Assembly (NCBI RefSeq): GCF_001718835.1 | Contig: NZ_CP013444.1 | Coordinates: 2,976,001-3,040,000 of the forward strand | Source: Burkholderia cepacia | Lineage (GTDB): Bacteria > Pseudomonadota > Gammaproteobacteria > Burkholderiales > Burkholderiaceae | Length of the DNA stretch: 64,000 nt | Direction: 5' to 3' | Shown: piece after piece, positions 1 to 9,412 of the stretch | How positions within the stretch are numbered: position 1 is the first letter of the stretch | Layout of the letters: every line of letters starts with the position of its first letter | Notes under the pieces: model-generated | What the model was told of the DNA's origin: nothing | What the model saw: only the letters and a program-made list of their open reading frames with translations | The model's database searches: none | Position numbers and translations under genes: made by a program

Positions 1-1224
1 GGCGCGGATCGACGTCGGGAACAGCTCGGCCTGATACGCGTGGAAGCTGTACGACATGATGTTGCTGGCGAGCGTGAGGCCGATGCCGAGCACGATCAGG
101 AACGCGCCGACCGTCGTCTGGCTGAACAGCAGCCCGCAGACGACGATCGCCGCCGCCATCGCGACGATCACCGACTTGCGCTCGAAGCGGTCGGCGATCA
201 CGAGGCCGATCAGCGGGCCGACCGGAGCGGCGAGCGCGATCACGCTCGAATACATCAGGCTCGACGTGATCGTGATGCCCTGCTTGATCAGCAGCGTCGG
301 CACCCAGTTCGCGAAGCCGTAGAAGCCGACCGTCTGGAACACGTTGAAGATCGTCATCATGATCGTGCGGTTGCGATACGGCTGCACCCACATGTCGCGG
401 AAGCTGCCGCGCGCGTGCACCGGCTGGGCAAGCGCGGGCGGCGGCAGCGGCCGTCCGTATTCGGCTTCGACCTTCGCCTCCAGCGCGCGCATGATGCGGT
501 CGGCTTCGTCGACCCGGCCCTGCTGCGCGAGCCAGCGCGGGCTTTCCGGCAGTTCGCGACGAATCCACCACACGAACAGCGCGCCGTGCGCGCCGATCAG
601 CACGACCCAGCGCCAGCCATCGAGGCCGAACGGTGCGTGCGGCACGAGCAGGTACGCGAGGAACGCGACCACCGGCACCGCGACGAACCCGACCGCCTGC
701 TCGCACGCGAATGCGCGGCCGCGGATCTGCTTCGGTACGAGCTCGGAGATGTACGTGCCGATCGTCACCATCTCGACGCCCAGGCCGAGACCGACGACGA
801 AACGCCAGAAGTTCAGCCCGGCGGCGGTGTCCTGGAACGCCATCACGACGTTCGCGGCCGTGTACCACAGCAGCGACCACGTGAAGATCGCGCGGCGGCC
901 GAAGCGGTCGGCGAGGAATCCGCAGGCGATCGTGCCGATGAAGAGCCCGGAAAACAGCGCGGCGATGAAGCTCGCGACGCCCGTGGTGCCGAACAGGCCG
1001 TGCGTCGTCGCGGAGAGGATCCCGCTTTTCACGAGGCCGGGCGCGACGTAGCCGCTGTAGAGCAGGTCGTAGAGCTCGAAGAAGAAGCCGAGGCTCAGCA
1101 GGACGACGAGCTTCCAGACGGTACGCGTGGGCGGCAGGCGGTCGAGGCGGGCGGAAATCGAGCCGGCGCCGAGCGTGGAGTTCGGCGTCGCGGGCGCCCG
1201 TGGGAAGGTTTCCGTTGAAGCCAT
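1..1224 (-). CDS. MFS transporter, N-terminal 408 codons (runs off window)
   Basis: A proton-driven inner-membrane carrier of the major facilitator superfamily; the substrate is not identifiable. The protein begins MASTETFPRAP. It carries the loop 2-3 signature GFLADRFGRRAIF after the second helix, its half-repeat echo (IADRFERKSV) in the second half, and the PESPRWLAQQGR motif that sugar-porter-like members have in the central loop. The start at 1224 is chosen because AGGAGA lies a dozen bases upstream and a good sigma-70-like promoter sits about 85 bp further up. The 3' end lies beyond base 1, so length and C-terminus are unknown. The niacin/aromatic-acid branch of MFS is possible but not demonstrated. 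Confidence 0.85.
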   Translation of the reverse strand, partial: MASTETFPRAPATPNSTLGAGSISARLDRLPPTRTVWKLVVLLSLGFFFELYDLLYSGYVAPGLVKSGILSATTHGLFGTTGVASFIAALFSGLFIGTIACGFLADRFGRRAIFTWSLLWYTAANVVMAFQDTAAGLNFWRFVVGLGLGVEMVTIGTYISELVPKQIRGRAFACEQAVGFVAVPVVAFLAYLLVPHAPFGLDGWRWVVLIGAHGALFVWWIRRELPESPRWLAQQGRVDEADRIMRALEAKVEAEYGRPLPPPALAQPVHARGSFRDMWVQPYRNRTIMMTIFNVFQTVGFYGFANWVPTLLIKQGITITSSLMYSSVIALAAPVGPLIGLVIADRFERKSVIVAMAAAIVVCGLLFSQTTVGAFLIVLGIGLTLASNIMSYSFHAYQAELFPTSIRA

Positions 1225-1610
1225 CGTTTGCGCGTCTCCTGATGTTGTCTTGTCGTGTTGTGTCGTCGTCAGGCGGCCGTCGCGCGGCCGTCGTGCGAAT
1301 CGGTTCCATTGTACCGGCCCCGCACATTGTGTAAATTTCGTAACCATCTGTCGGCCGGCGCGCTGCCGCGCCGCACGGCGGATCGACCGCCGCGCAACGC
1401 CGCGCAAGCGCGTCACGCCAGTCTGCGCATGGCGCAACCGCCCCGCCGCCGCACCTCCTCAACACATTGCGCCCTGCATCCCGCTATGCTCGGAAGATTC
1501 CGCGGCAGCGGCCGACGCCGGCGCACACCGGTAACATGCCGTCTGCCCAACCGTAACAACCCGTGGACGATCTGCCGGCAGCGGCCATGTCGGCAAATCG
1601 TAAGCATTCC
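1225..1610. other. divergent intergenic region, 386 bp
   Basis: No convincing gene. It holds the leader and promoter of the minus-strand MFS gene and the leader of the plus-strand MscS gene. Reading frames here are GC-rich shadows without ribosome binding sites. Confidence 0.6.
1308..1335 (-). promoter_or_regulatory. putative sigma-70 promoter of the first MFS gene
   Basis: On the minus strand TTTACA (1335-1330) is followed after 16 bp by TACAAT (1313-1308). Both hexamers are near consensus in a locally AT-richer island, and the site points at the MFS start at 1224. This is inferred from sequence only. Confidence 0.45.
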
Positions 1611-4067
1611 ATGCGCATACAACAATTTTCCACTTTCGCACGCCGGGTCGCGCTGATCGCGTTGCTGGTCCTGCTTCCGGTCGCGGCGGCGTCCGCGTTC
1701 CCGTCGCCGGCTTCCGGATCGGGCGCGGCCTCCGCCGACGGCGCGTCCGCCCCGACGATTTCGTTGAGTGACGCGGTCGCCGAGCTGAAGCAGATGCAGG
1801 TCGAGCTCGACCGCATCAAGCAGCAGACGTCCGCCACGACGAACGGCAAGGTGCTGGACTCGCTGGCCGACTCGACCCAGGCGTTGAGCGCCGCCGTCGA
1901 CAAGCTGAGCGCGCAACTGGTCCCGCAACGCGCGCAGATTCAGGCACAGCTCGACGTGCTCGGACCGCCGCCCGCGCCGGGCGCGGCGCCCGAGACCCCG
2001 GCCGTCGAGCAGCAGCGCGCGACGTTGAACGCGCGCAAGACGCAGCTCGACGCGGCCCTGAAGCAGGCCGCCGACCAGAAGACCAACCTCACGAACCTCG
2101 CCGAACAGTTCGCGAAACTGCATCGCGGCCTGCTGAAGAACCAGCTCGCGTTCCGTTCGGGCGGCATTTTCAGCGCGCAGTTCTGGCTGCCGCTGTTCCA
2201 TCTTTCGCCGGACGACGCCCAGCGGCTCGGCGACTTCGACGAGCAGCTCGTCGCGATGCTGAAGTCGGCCTGGCAGCCGGGGCAGCGCATCGTGACCACG
2301 CTGCTGCTGATGGCCGCGATCGCGGCCTGGCTCGGCGGCCGACGCCTCCTCGAGCGCGGGCTCGCCTGGCTCTGCGTGAACCGCCTGCCGGCCACCCGCC
2401 TGCGCCGCAGCGCGCTCGCGCTGTCGACCGCGGTCACCACGCTGCTGACCACCGGCGTCGCCGTGCAGCTCCTCTATGTCGCGCTGGCGCGCCGCTACGA
2501 TCTCACGCCGACGCTCACCGATCTGTGGGACCAGTTCGCGAAGCTGGCGCTCACCTGTGCGCTGATCGCCGGGCTCGGCCGCGCACTGCTCTGCACGAAG
2601 CATCCGTCATGGCGCCTGCCCGCGCTCGCCGATCCCGTTGCGCTCGCGATGAAGCCGTTCCCCGGCATCCTGGCCGCGCTGCTGCTCGTGTCCGGCACGC
2701 TCGAGTCGATCAACCGGATCGTCGACACCAGCCTGTCGGTCACGCTGTTCGGTCGCGGCATCGTGTCGCTCGTCGTCACGCTGACGGTCGGCGCATCGCT
2801 GTTGCGCGCCAACCGCGCGCGCGCCGCGATCGCGGCGGCAGGCGAGGCACCCGAGCAGCGCTCGACGCTCGCGGGGCTGATCCATGCCGGCGTCACGCTG
2901 GCGATCGTCGCATCGCTGATCGCACTCCTGATCGGTTACGTCACGGTCGCACGCTTCATCACGTACGAGCTCGTGTGGTTCGAGATCGTGCTGTGCAGCG
3001 TGTACGTGCTGACGCAACTGACGCGCGACGCATGCGCCACGCTGTTCAACGCGAACCTGTCGAGCGGGCAGCAGATCAAGCACCTGTTCGCGCTCGGCGA
3101 CAAGCATCTCGAACAGGCGCAGACCGTGCTGTCGGGCCTCGGCACGAGCCTGCTGATGCTGATCGCGGCCATCGCGCTGGTGACGGGCGGCTTCGGCACG
3201 ACGCCGGGCGACCTGCTCGACAGCGCGGTCGCGATGATCGGCAGCCAGCGGCTGCAGAGCCTGAACATCATGCCCGACCGGATCCTGAACGCGGTAATCG
3301 GGTTCGCGATCGGCTTCTACCTGCTGCGCTCGCTGCGACGCTGGCTCGACAGCGAATTCATGCCCGCGCTCGGCATGGATACGGGGATGCGCGTCTCGCT
3401 GATCACGCTGTTCACCAACGTCGGCTACGTACTGCTCGTGCTGATGACGCTCGGGCTGCTCGGCGTGCGGTGGAACAACCTCGCGTGGATCGTCAGCGCG
3501 TTGTCGGTGGGTATCGGCTTCGGCCTGCAGGAGATCGTGAAGAACTTCGTGTCGGGGCTGATCCTGCTGACCGAGCGCCCGGTGAAGGTCGGCGACATGG
3601 TCAGCATCGCGGGCGTCGAAGGCGACATCCGCCGCATCAACGTCCGCGCGACCGAGATCCAGCTCAGCGACCGCTCGACCGTGATCGTGCCGAACTCGCA
3701 GCTGATCTCGCAGAACGTGCGCAACGTGACGATGGGCAACAGCACGCAGGGCGTCGCGACGCTGGTGCTGACGTTCCCGCTGAACACCGATCCCGAGCAG
3801 GTGCGCGACCTGCTGCTCGACGCGTACCGCGAGCACCAGGCGATCCTCGAGAAGCCGGCGCCGTCGGTCACGTTCAGCCAGCTCACGCCGGACGGGATCA
3901 CGCTGAGCGTGACGGGCTACGTGTCGAGCCCGCGGATCGCGAGCTCGACGAAGAGCGATCTGCTGTTCGAGATCCTGAAACGGCTGCGCGCCGCGCAGAT
4001 CACGTTGTCGAGTCCGCAGATGCTGGTTGTGCAGAATATGCCGGCGGGGGAGGCGTCGCCCCGCTGA
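1611..4067 (+). CDS. MscS-family mechanosensitive channel with N-terminal DUF3772-type domain
   Basis: A large (818 aa) inner-membrane channel of the MscS superfamily, expected to release solutes under hypo-osmotic stress. MRIQQFSTFARR followed by a hydrophobic run ending AAASAFP is a signal peptide. Next come a coiled, Gln/Lys-rich periplasmic region of DUF3772 type and many transmembrane segments. The MscS pore and beta domain begins near residue 626 (VGIGFGLQEIVKNFVSGLIL, then RPVKVGDMV and the VPNSQLISQ motif). The size matches the MscK/YbdG-like large class rather than the 286 aa MscS. In-frame starts at 1563 (GTG) and 1587 also exist; 1611 is preferred because it begins the signal peptide directly. 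The gene is monocistronic, with a strong hairpin just after the stop. Confidence 0.9.
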   Translation: MRIQQFSTFARRVALIALLVLLPVAAASAFPSPASGSGAASADGASAPTISLSDAVAELKQMQVELDRIKQQTSATTNGKVLDSLADSTQALSAAVDKLSAQLVPQRAQIQAQLDVLGPPPAPGAAPETPAVEQQRATLNARKTQLDAALKQAADQKTNLTNLAEQFAKLHRGLLKNQLAFRSGGIFSAQFWLPLFHLSPDDAQRLGDFDEQLVAMLKSAWQPGQRIVTTLLLMAAIAAWLGGRRLLERGLAWLCVNRLPATRLRRSALALSTAVTTLLTTGVAVQLLYVALARRYDLTPTLTDLWDQFAKLALTCALIAGLGRALLCTKHPSWRLPALADPVALAMKPFPGILAALLLVSGTLESINRIVDTSLSVTLFGRGIVSLVVTLTVGASLLRANRARAAIAAAGEAPEQRSTLAGLIHAGVTLAIVASLIALLIGYVTVARFITYELVWFEIVLCSVYVLTQLTRDACATLFNANLSSGQQIKHLFALGDKHLEQAQTVLSGLGTSLLMLIAAIALVTGGFGTTPGDLLDSAVAMIGSQRLQSLNIMPDRILNAVIGFAIGFYLLRSLRRWLDSEFMPALGMDTGMRVSLITLFTNVGYVLLVLMTLGLLGVRWNNLAWIVSALSVGIGFGLQEIVKNFVSGLILLTERPVKVGDMVSIAGVEGDIRRINVRATEIQLSDRSTVIVPNSQLISQNVRNVTMGNSTQGVATLVLTFPLNTDPEQVRDLLLDAYREHQAILEKPAPSVTFSQLTPDGITLSVTGYVSSPRIASSTKSDLLFEILKRLRAAQITLSSPQMLVVQNMPAGEASPR

Positions 4068-4072
4068 AACGC

Positions 4073-4105
4073 AAAGGGCGTTTGCGGCGACCGCAAACGC
4101 CCTTT
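4073..4105. terminator. bidirectional intrinsic terminator
   Basis: A perfect 15-bp stem, AAAGGGCGTTTGCGG paired with its complement around a CGA loop, flanked by A and T runs. It lies between the convergent mscS-like and amaB genes and can serve both. Confidence 0.9.
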
Positions 4106-4148
4106 TCCCGGTGCCGGCGCGTGGGCCGCCGAGCGGCGGCGCCCCGCA

Positions 4149-5660
4149 TCACACGTCGAACTTCACCCCCTGCGCCAACGGCAACTGCCGGCTGTAATTG
4201 ATCGTATTCGTTGCACGGCGCATATAAGCCTTCCACGCATCCGAACCCGACTCGCGGCCGCCGCCCGTTTCCTTCTCGCCGCCGAACGCACCGCCGATCT
4301 CCGCGCCGCTCGTGCCGATGTTCACGTTGACGATCCCGCAGTCGCTGCCCGCTGCCGACATGAACTGCTCGGCCTCGCGCATGTCGTTCGTGAAGATCGC
4401 CGACGACAGGCCTTGCGGCACCGCGTTGTGCAGTTCGATCGCGTCGTCGAAGTTGTCGTAGACCATCACGTAGAGAATCGGCGCGAACGTCTCGCGCTCG
4501 ACCACGGCCGATTGCTTCGGCATCCGCACGATGGCCGGGCGCACGTAATACGCATCCGCGTGACCGACGTCGACACGCTCGCCGCCCTTCACCTCGCCGC
4601 CCTGTTCGCGTGCATCGCCCAGCGCCTTCTGCATCGCATCGAACGATGCGCGATCGACCAGCGGGCCGACCAGCGTGCCTTCTTCAAGCGGGTTGCCGAC
4701 CCTCACCGACGCATAGGCCTTCTCGATGCGCGGCAGCAGCTGCTCGACCAGGCTGCGATGCACGATCAGGCGGCGCAGCGTCGTGCAGCGCTGGCCGGCC
4801 GTGCCGACCGCCGCGAACGTGACCGCGCGCACCACGAGATCCAGGTCCGCGCTCGGCGCGACGATCATCCCGTTGTTGCCGCCGAGTTCGAGGATGCCGC
4901 GCGCGAGACGCTGGCTCAGCACCTTCGCGACTTCCTGGCCCATCCGCACGCTGCCCGTCGCGCTGACGACCGGCACCTTCTTCGACGCCGTCAGCACCTC
5001 GCCGACATCGCGCATGCCGAGCACCAGCTGGCTCAGGCCCTTCGGCGCGACGCCCGGATGCGTCTTCTCGAACTCGCGGAGCGCCTTCTCGAGCAGCACG
5101 TGGCACGCGATCGCGGTGAGCGGCGTCTTCTCGGACGGCTTCCACACGACCGAATCGCCGCACACGAACGCGAGCGCCGCGTTCCAGGCCCACACCGCGA
5201 CCGGGAAGTTGAACGCCGAGATCACGCCGCACACGCCGATCGGGTGCCACGTTTCCATCATCCGGTGGCCCGGGCGCTCGGATGCGATCGTCAGGCCGTA
5301 GAGCTGGCGCGACAGGCCGACCGCGAAATCGCAGATGTCGATCATTTCCTGCACTTCGCCCAGGCCTTCCGACGTGATCTTGCCGGCTTCGAGCGTGACG
5401 AGGCGGCCCAGTTCGGCCTTGTGCTCACGGAGCACGTTGCCGAACACGCGCACGAACTCGCCGCGCACCGGCGCGGGCACCGTGCGCCACTTGAGGAATG
5501 CGTCGTGCGCGGCGTCGATCTTGCGCTCGGCGTCGGCGGGCGTGTCGACGGCCAGCGTCGCGAGCGTCGCGCCGTCGAGCGGCGAACGCGCGGTCAGCGC
5601 ATTGCCTTTCCACTGGGCGAGATCGATATCGAGCGCGGCAAGAATGTCGTTGAATTGCAT
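4149..5660 (-). CDS. amaB: L-piperidine-6-carboxylate / 2-aminoadipate-semialdehyde dehydrogenase (ALDH7 family)
   Basis: A 503 aa NAD+-dependent aldehyde dehydrogenase of the ALDH7 (antiquitin) type, expected to oxidise piperideine-6-carboxylate/2-aminoadipate semialdehyde to 2-aminoadipate in lysine catabolism. The ELGGNNGMIV motif, catalytic Cys292 in GTAGQRCTTLRR and the C-terminal GGGRESGSDAWKAYMRR segment are typical of this family. The start at 5660 follows AGAGGAAGTG, a good ribosome binding site; an upstream in-frame extension has none. It is divergent from lysP and amaA, which supply uptake and the preceding oxidase, and this context supports the assignment over a general aldehyde dehydrogenase. 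Confidence 0.88.
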   Translation of the reverse strand: MQFNDILAALDIDLAQWKGNALTARSPLDGATLATLAVDTPADAERKIDAAHDAFLKWRTVPAPVRGEFVRVFGNVLREHKAELGRLVTLEAGKITSEGLGEVQEMIDICDFAVGLSRQLYGLTIASERPGHRMMETWHPIGVCGVISAFNFPVAVWAWNAALAFVCGDSVVWKPSEKTPLTAIACHVLLEKALREFEKTHPGVAPKGLSQLVLGMRDVGEVLTASKKVPVVSATGSVRMGQEVAKVLSQRLARGILELGGNNGMIVAPSADLDLVVRAVTFAAVGTAGQRCTTLRRLIVHRSLVEQLLPRIEKAYASVRVGNPLEEGTLVGPLVDRASFDAMQKALGDAREQGGEVKGGERVDVGHADAYYVRPAIVRMPKQSAVVERETFAPILYVMVYDNFDDAIELHNAVPQGLSSAIFTNDMREAEQFMSAAGSDCGIVNVNIGTSGAEIGGAFGGEKETGGGRESGSDAWKAYMRRATNTINYSRQLPLAQGVKFDV

Positions 5661-6275
5661 CACTTCCTCTTCAGGGACAGATTGATCGGTGCGGCGGCAG
5701 CGCCGCCCGCGTGATTCGATTGGAGCGCGTTCGCGCGCCCTGTGCAAGCGGATGCGTGCACGGCGGCCCAGCCGCGCCGCCGCGCGTCTCCTCGGGCCGC
5801 GGCGTGCGATCCATGGCCAGCATTGTCGGTGGCCACAAGTCGGGCGGCTATTGATATTAACTCACGACTTCATTCCGAAAACGCATCACAGCACCGGGTC
5901 CGGTCCGACCTTTCCCGGGCGCGGATCGGACGCGTCAAAAGCCCTGCGGCACGGCCGGCCGCGCGACCTCGGCGCACGCTGCGGTGCGTCATCACTTGAT
6001 GACGAGGACGCATCAACTAGTTCGGAAATATCGTTTGCCGCTTGCGCTTCGACCCCACACAATTTGACCGGCGTCAAGGCGTGCGGCACAGCACCCGACG
6101 CACCGATGGCCGCCATGCCCCGCGTTGCCGGGCGCGGCCTGACCCCAGACGAAGTCGACATGCTCCCGGCCCGACACCCCGGGCACCGCGCGTGTCGACG
6201 CCGCCCGGCAGGCGGCGGGCGGACATGCCGCGCTTCGTCACCGAAAAATAATCCCGGAGACAGCGCCCAACACCC
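5661..6275. promoter_or_regulatory. divergent amaB-lysP regulatory region with inverted repeats
   Basis: 615 bp without a convincing gene. It contains a perfect 18-bp dyad at 5987-6004 (CGTCATC, 4-nt spacer ACTT, GATGACG) and a second dyad at 6064-6077 (TTGAC-CGGC-GTCAA). Both are candidate operators, for instance for the TetR protein encoded downstream of amaA. I looked for and did not find the multi-helix architecture of a lysine riboswitch. GGAGA at 6256-6260 is the probable lysP ribosome binding site. Confidence 0.5.
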
Positions 6276-7856
6276 ATGCGCCCAGATTCCCACCCCGCTT
6301 GCGCGAGCCCGGCCGGCTCGCGCGCATCCCAGCCCCATCTCCACCGCAGCCTGCAGGCGCGCCATCTGCGGATGATCGCGATCGGCGGCTCGATCGGCAC
6401 GGGCCTGTTCGTCGCGTCCGGCGCGTCGATCTCGCAGGCCGGCCCCGGCGGCGCGATGCTCGCTTACATGGTGATCGGCCTGATGGTCTATTTCCTGATG
6501 ACGAGCCTCGGCGAAATGGCCGCGTTCATGCCGGTGTCGGGCTCGTTCGCGACCTACGGCGCGAAGTTCGTCGACGAAGGCTTCGGCTTCGCGCTCGGCT
6601 GGAACTACTGGTACAGCTGGGCCGTGACGCTGGCGGTGGAACTCGTCGCCGCGCAGCTCGTGATGAACTACTGGTTCCCGCACGTGCCGGGCGTCTGGTG
6701 GAGCGCGCTGTTCCTCACGTTGATCTTCGCGCTCAACGCGCTGTCGGTGCGCGGCTTCGGCGAAGCCGAATACTGGTTCGCGCTGATCAAGGTGCTGACG
6801 GTGCTCGCGTTCGTCGGCGTCGGCCTGCTGATGATCTTCGGGATCATGCAGGGCGGCCCGAGTGCGGGCTGGGGCAACTTCACGATCGGCGACGCGCCGT
6901 TCGCCGGCGGCTGGGCGACGATGCTCGGCGTCGCGATGATCGCAGGCTTCTCGTTCCAAGGCACCGAAATGATCGGCGTCGCGGCCGGCGAATCGGAAAA
7001 CCCGCGCACGACGATCCCGCGCGCGGTGAGCCAGATCTTCTGGCGCATCCTGCTGTTCTACGTGCTCGCGATCTTCGTGATCGGCGTGCTGATTCCCTAT
7101 ACCGACCCGAGCCTGCTGAAGAGCGACGTGACCGACATCGGCGTAAGCCCGTTCACGCTCGTGTTCCGCCACGCGGGCCTCGCCTTCGCGGCCGGCGTGA
7201 TGAACTCGGTGATCCTGACGGCCGTGCTGTCGGCCGGCAACTCTGGCATGTACGCGTCGACGCGGATGCTCTACAACCTCGCTGTCGAAGGCCGTGCGCC
7301 GAGGATCTTCGCGAAGCTGTCGCGCGGCGGCGTGCCGCGCAACGCGCTGTATGCGACCACCGCCGTCGGCGCGCTGTGTTTCCTCACGTCGCTGTATGGC
7401 GACAAGACGGTCTACCTGTGGCTGCTGAACACGTCGGGCATGGCCGGCTTCATCACGTGGCTCGGCATCGCGGTCAGCCACTACCGGTTCCGCAAGGGGT
7501 TCCTGAAACAGGGCTACCGGCTCGACCAGCTCCCATACCGGTCGAAGTGGTTCCCGTTCGGCCCGCTGTTCGCGTTCGCGTTGTGCGCGGTCGTCGCGCT
7601 CGGCCAGGATTACCAGGCGTTTCTCTCCGACAAGATCGACTGGGTGGGCGTCGCCGCGACCTACATCGGCCTGCCGTTCTTCCTCGCGATCTGGCTCGGC
7701 TACGCACTCGTGCGCAAATGCCGCCTCGTGCGCTACGAAGACATGGAAATCGCGCCGTGGATCGAACGCAATGCGGCGCCCGAGCCGGCGCCTGCCGTCG
7801 CGCCCGCCTATCCGGCCTACGTCGCCGGGCCGGCGAACCCGACGCCGGGCGCGTGA
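6276..7856 (+). CDS. lysP: lysine-specific amino acid permease
   Basis: A 526 aa APC-superfamily permease with 12 predicted helices, expected to import L-lysine with protons. From residue 26 the protein (LQARHLRMIAIGGSIGTGLF, MTSLGEMAAFMPVSGSFATY, FALGWNYWYSWAVT, STRMLYNLAVEGRAP) follows E. coli LysP almost residue for residue as I recall that sequence. It has a longer N-terminal leader and a Pro/Ala-rich C-terminal tail, so it exceeds the 489 aa E. coli protein. It heads a probable lysP-amaA-tetR operon opposite amaB, which makes lysine the likely substrate rather than another cationic amino acid. Confidence 0.9.
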   Translation: MRPDSHPACASPAGSRASQPHLHRSLQARHLRMIAIGGSIGTGLFVASGASISQAGPGGAMLAYMVIGLMVYFLMTSLGEMAAFMPVSGSFATYGAKFVDEGFGFALGWNYWYSWAVTLAVELVAAQLVMNYWFPHVPGVWWSALFLTLIFALNALSVRGFGEAEYWFALIKVLTVLAFVGVGLLMIFGIMQGGPSAGWGNFTIGDAPFAGGWATMLGVAMIAGFSFQGTEMIGVAAGESENPRTTIPRAVSQIFWRILLFYVLAIFVIGVLIPYTDPSLLKSDVTDIGVSPFTLVFRHAGLAFAAGVMNSVILTAVLSAGNSGMYASTRMLYNLAVEGRAPRIFAKLSRGGVPRNALYATTAVGALCFLTSLYGDKTVYLWLLNTSGMAGFITWLGIAVSHYRFRKGFLKQGYRLDQLPYRSKWFPFGPLFAFALCAVVALGQDYQAFLSDKIDWVGVAATYIGLPFFLAIWLGYALVRKCRLVRYEDMEIAPWIERNAAPEPAPAVAPAYPAYVAGPANPTPGA

Positions 7857-7994
7857 CCTTGCCCGCCGCGCCGGCTGCCGCATGACGGCGGCCGGCGCCG
7901 GTTCGGGCACCGCCCCCATTCGACGCGGCGCGCGCGTTCAGGCAAGATCGATGCGCGCCGCCTGTTTTTCCGCCGTTACGAGTCAACGAATCGC

Positions 7995-9263
7995 ATGCAG
8001 AACTTCTACGAAGCCACCGTTACCCGCCAGCCCTACCCGCAACTGACCGGCACGATCGACACGCAGGTCTGCATCGTCGGCGGCGGCCTCGCCGGCCTGT
8101 GCACGGCGCTCGGCCTCGTCGAGCGCGGCGTGCATGACGTCGTCGTGCTCGACAGCGAACGGGTCGGCTTCGGCGCATCGGGCCGCAATGGCGGCTTCGT
8201 CTTCGGCGGCTACAGCCTCGACAACGCCGATCTGCTGCGCACGCTCGGCCGCGACGAGGGGCGGCGGCTCTACCGGCTTACCGTCGACGCAGTCGACCTG
8301 ATCCGCGCGCGGATCGCGCGCTACGGCATCGACTGCGACATCGTCGACCAGGGCGTGATGCTCGCGAACTGGTTCGACGATCCCTCGAGGCTCGACAGCG
8401 TGCGCACGCTGATGAAGACGGAATTCGAAGTCGACTGGGAGCCGGTCGCGACCGACGCGCTGCGTGCGCGGCTGAAGACGCAGCGCTATTTCGGCGGCCT
8501 GTTCGAGCCGAACGCCTTCCACTTCCATCCGCTCAAGTACGTGCTCGGCGTCGCGGCGGCCGCATCGCGCGGCGGCGCGCGCGTGTACGAACGCTCGGCC
8601 GCGCTCGGCATCGCGCGCGAAGGCGCCGGATACGTCGTGCGCACCGCACAGGGCACGGTGCGCGCGAAGGACGTCGTGTTCGCCGGCGGCGGCTATGCGC
8701 GCGGCGTGTCGCCGCGCATCGAGCGCGCGGTGCTGCCGATCGCGACCTACGTGATCGCGACCGAGCCGCTCGGCACGCGCCTGCCCGACGCGATCGACGC
8801 CCCGTACGCGATCTACGACACACGTTTCGCATTCGACTACTACCGTCCGCTGAAGGACACGCGCATCCTGTGGGGCGGCCGGATCTCCGTGCTCGACCGC
8901 GGCCCCGACGCGATCGCCCGCCTGCTGCGGCGCGACCTGCTGCGCGTGTATCCGCAACTGGAAGACGTGAAGGTCGACCATGCGTGGGGCGGGCTGATGA
9001 GCTACGCGCGGCACAAGATGCCGCAGATCGGCCGCGACGCGGACGGCGTGTGGCACGCGATCGCATTCGGCGGCCACGGGATGGCGCCGACCACGGTCGC
9101 CGGCGAGGCGCTCGCGGCCGCACTGGCCGAAGGCCGGCCGGTGCCGGAAGGCTTCAACGCGTTCGGGCTCACGCGCACGTTCGGGCTGGCGGGCCTCGCG
9201 GCTGCGCAGCTCACGTACACGGCGTACCAGGCCCGCGACGCGCTCGCGGCATATCGCCACTGA
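7995..9263 (+). CDS. amaA: FAD-dependent oxidoreductase, probable L-pipecolate oxidase
   Basis: A 422 aa DAO/OrdL-type flavoprotein. The N-terminal VCIVGGGLAGL (residues 26-35) is the dinucleotide-binding fold, followed by the VGFGASGRNGG motif. The C-terminus has GGHGMAPTTVAGEALA, typical of the FAD-contact end of this family. In Pseudomonas, AmaA oxidises L-pipecolate to piperideine-6-carboxylate, the substrate of AmaB; both genes and a lysine permease occur here together. The OrdL/PuuB gamma-glutamylputrescine oxidases are close relatives, so the assignment rests partly on the neighbours. It lies 138 bp after lysP and has a weak ribosome binding site. Confidence 0.78.
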   Translation: MQNFYEATVTRQPYPQLTGTIDTQVCIVGGGLAGLCTALGLVERGVHDVVVLDSERVGFGASGRNGGFVFGGYSLDNADLLRTLGRDEGRRLYRLTVDAVDLIRARIARYGIDCDIVDQGVMLANWFDDPSRLDSVRTLMKTEFEVDWEPVATDALRARLKTQRYFGGLFEPNAFHFHPLKYVLGVAAAASRGGARVYERSAALGIAREGAGYVVRTAQGTVRAKDVVFAGGGYARGVSPRIERAVLPIATYVIATEPLGTRLPDAIDAPYAIYDTRFAFDYYRPLKDTRILWGGRISVLDRGPDAIARLLRRDLLRVYPQLEDVKVDHAWGGLMSYARHKMPQIGRDADGVWHAIAFGGHGMAPTTVAGEALAAALAEGRPVPEGFNAFGLTRTFGLAGLAAAQLTYTAYQARDALAAYRH

Positions 9264-9412
9264 GCGCCACTGAGCGCCCGCGCGGCAGCCCGCCGGGCGC
9301 TGCGCGGCGCTGCCGGACATATCCGGACTAGAACGAAAGGTCGGCAAAACGGCGAATTTCCACATGCTAGAATGGCCCGTCCAAGCCGCCGTGAAGCCAC
9401 CAATAAAGTCAC

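Noticed and set aside
5661..6275. Possible lysine riboswitch upstream of lysP
   Set aside because: No conserved L-box core or five-helix arrangement is visible, and such riboswitches are not expected in beta-proteobacteria. The dyads fit protein operators better.
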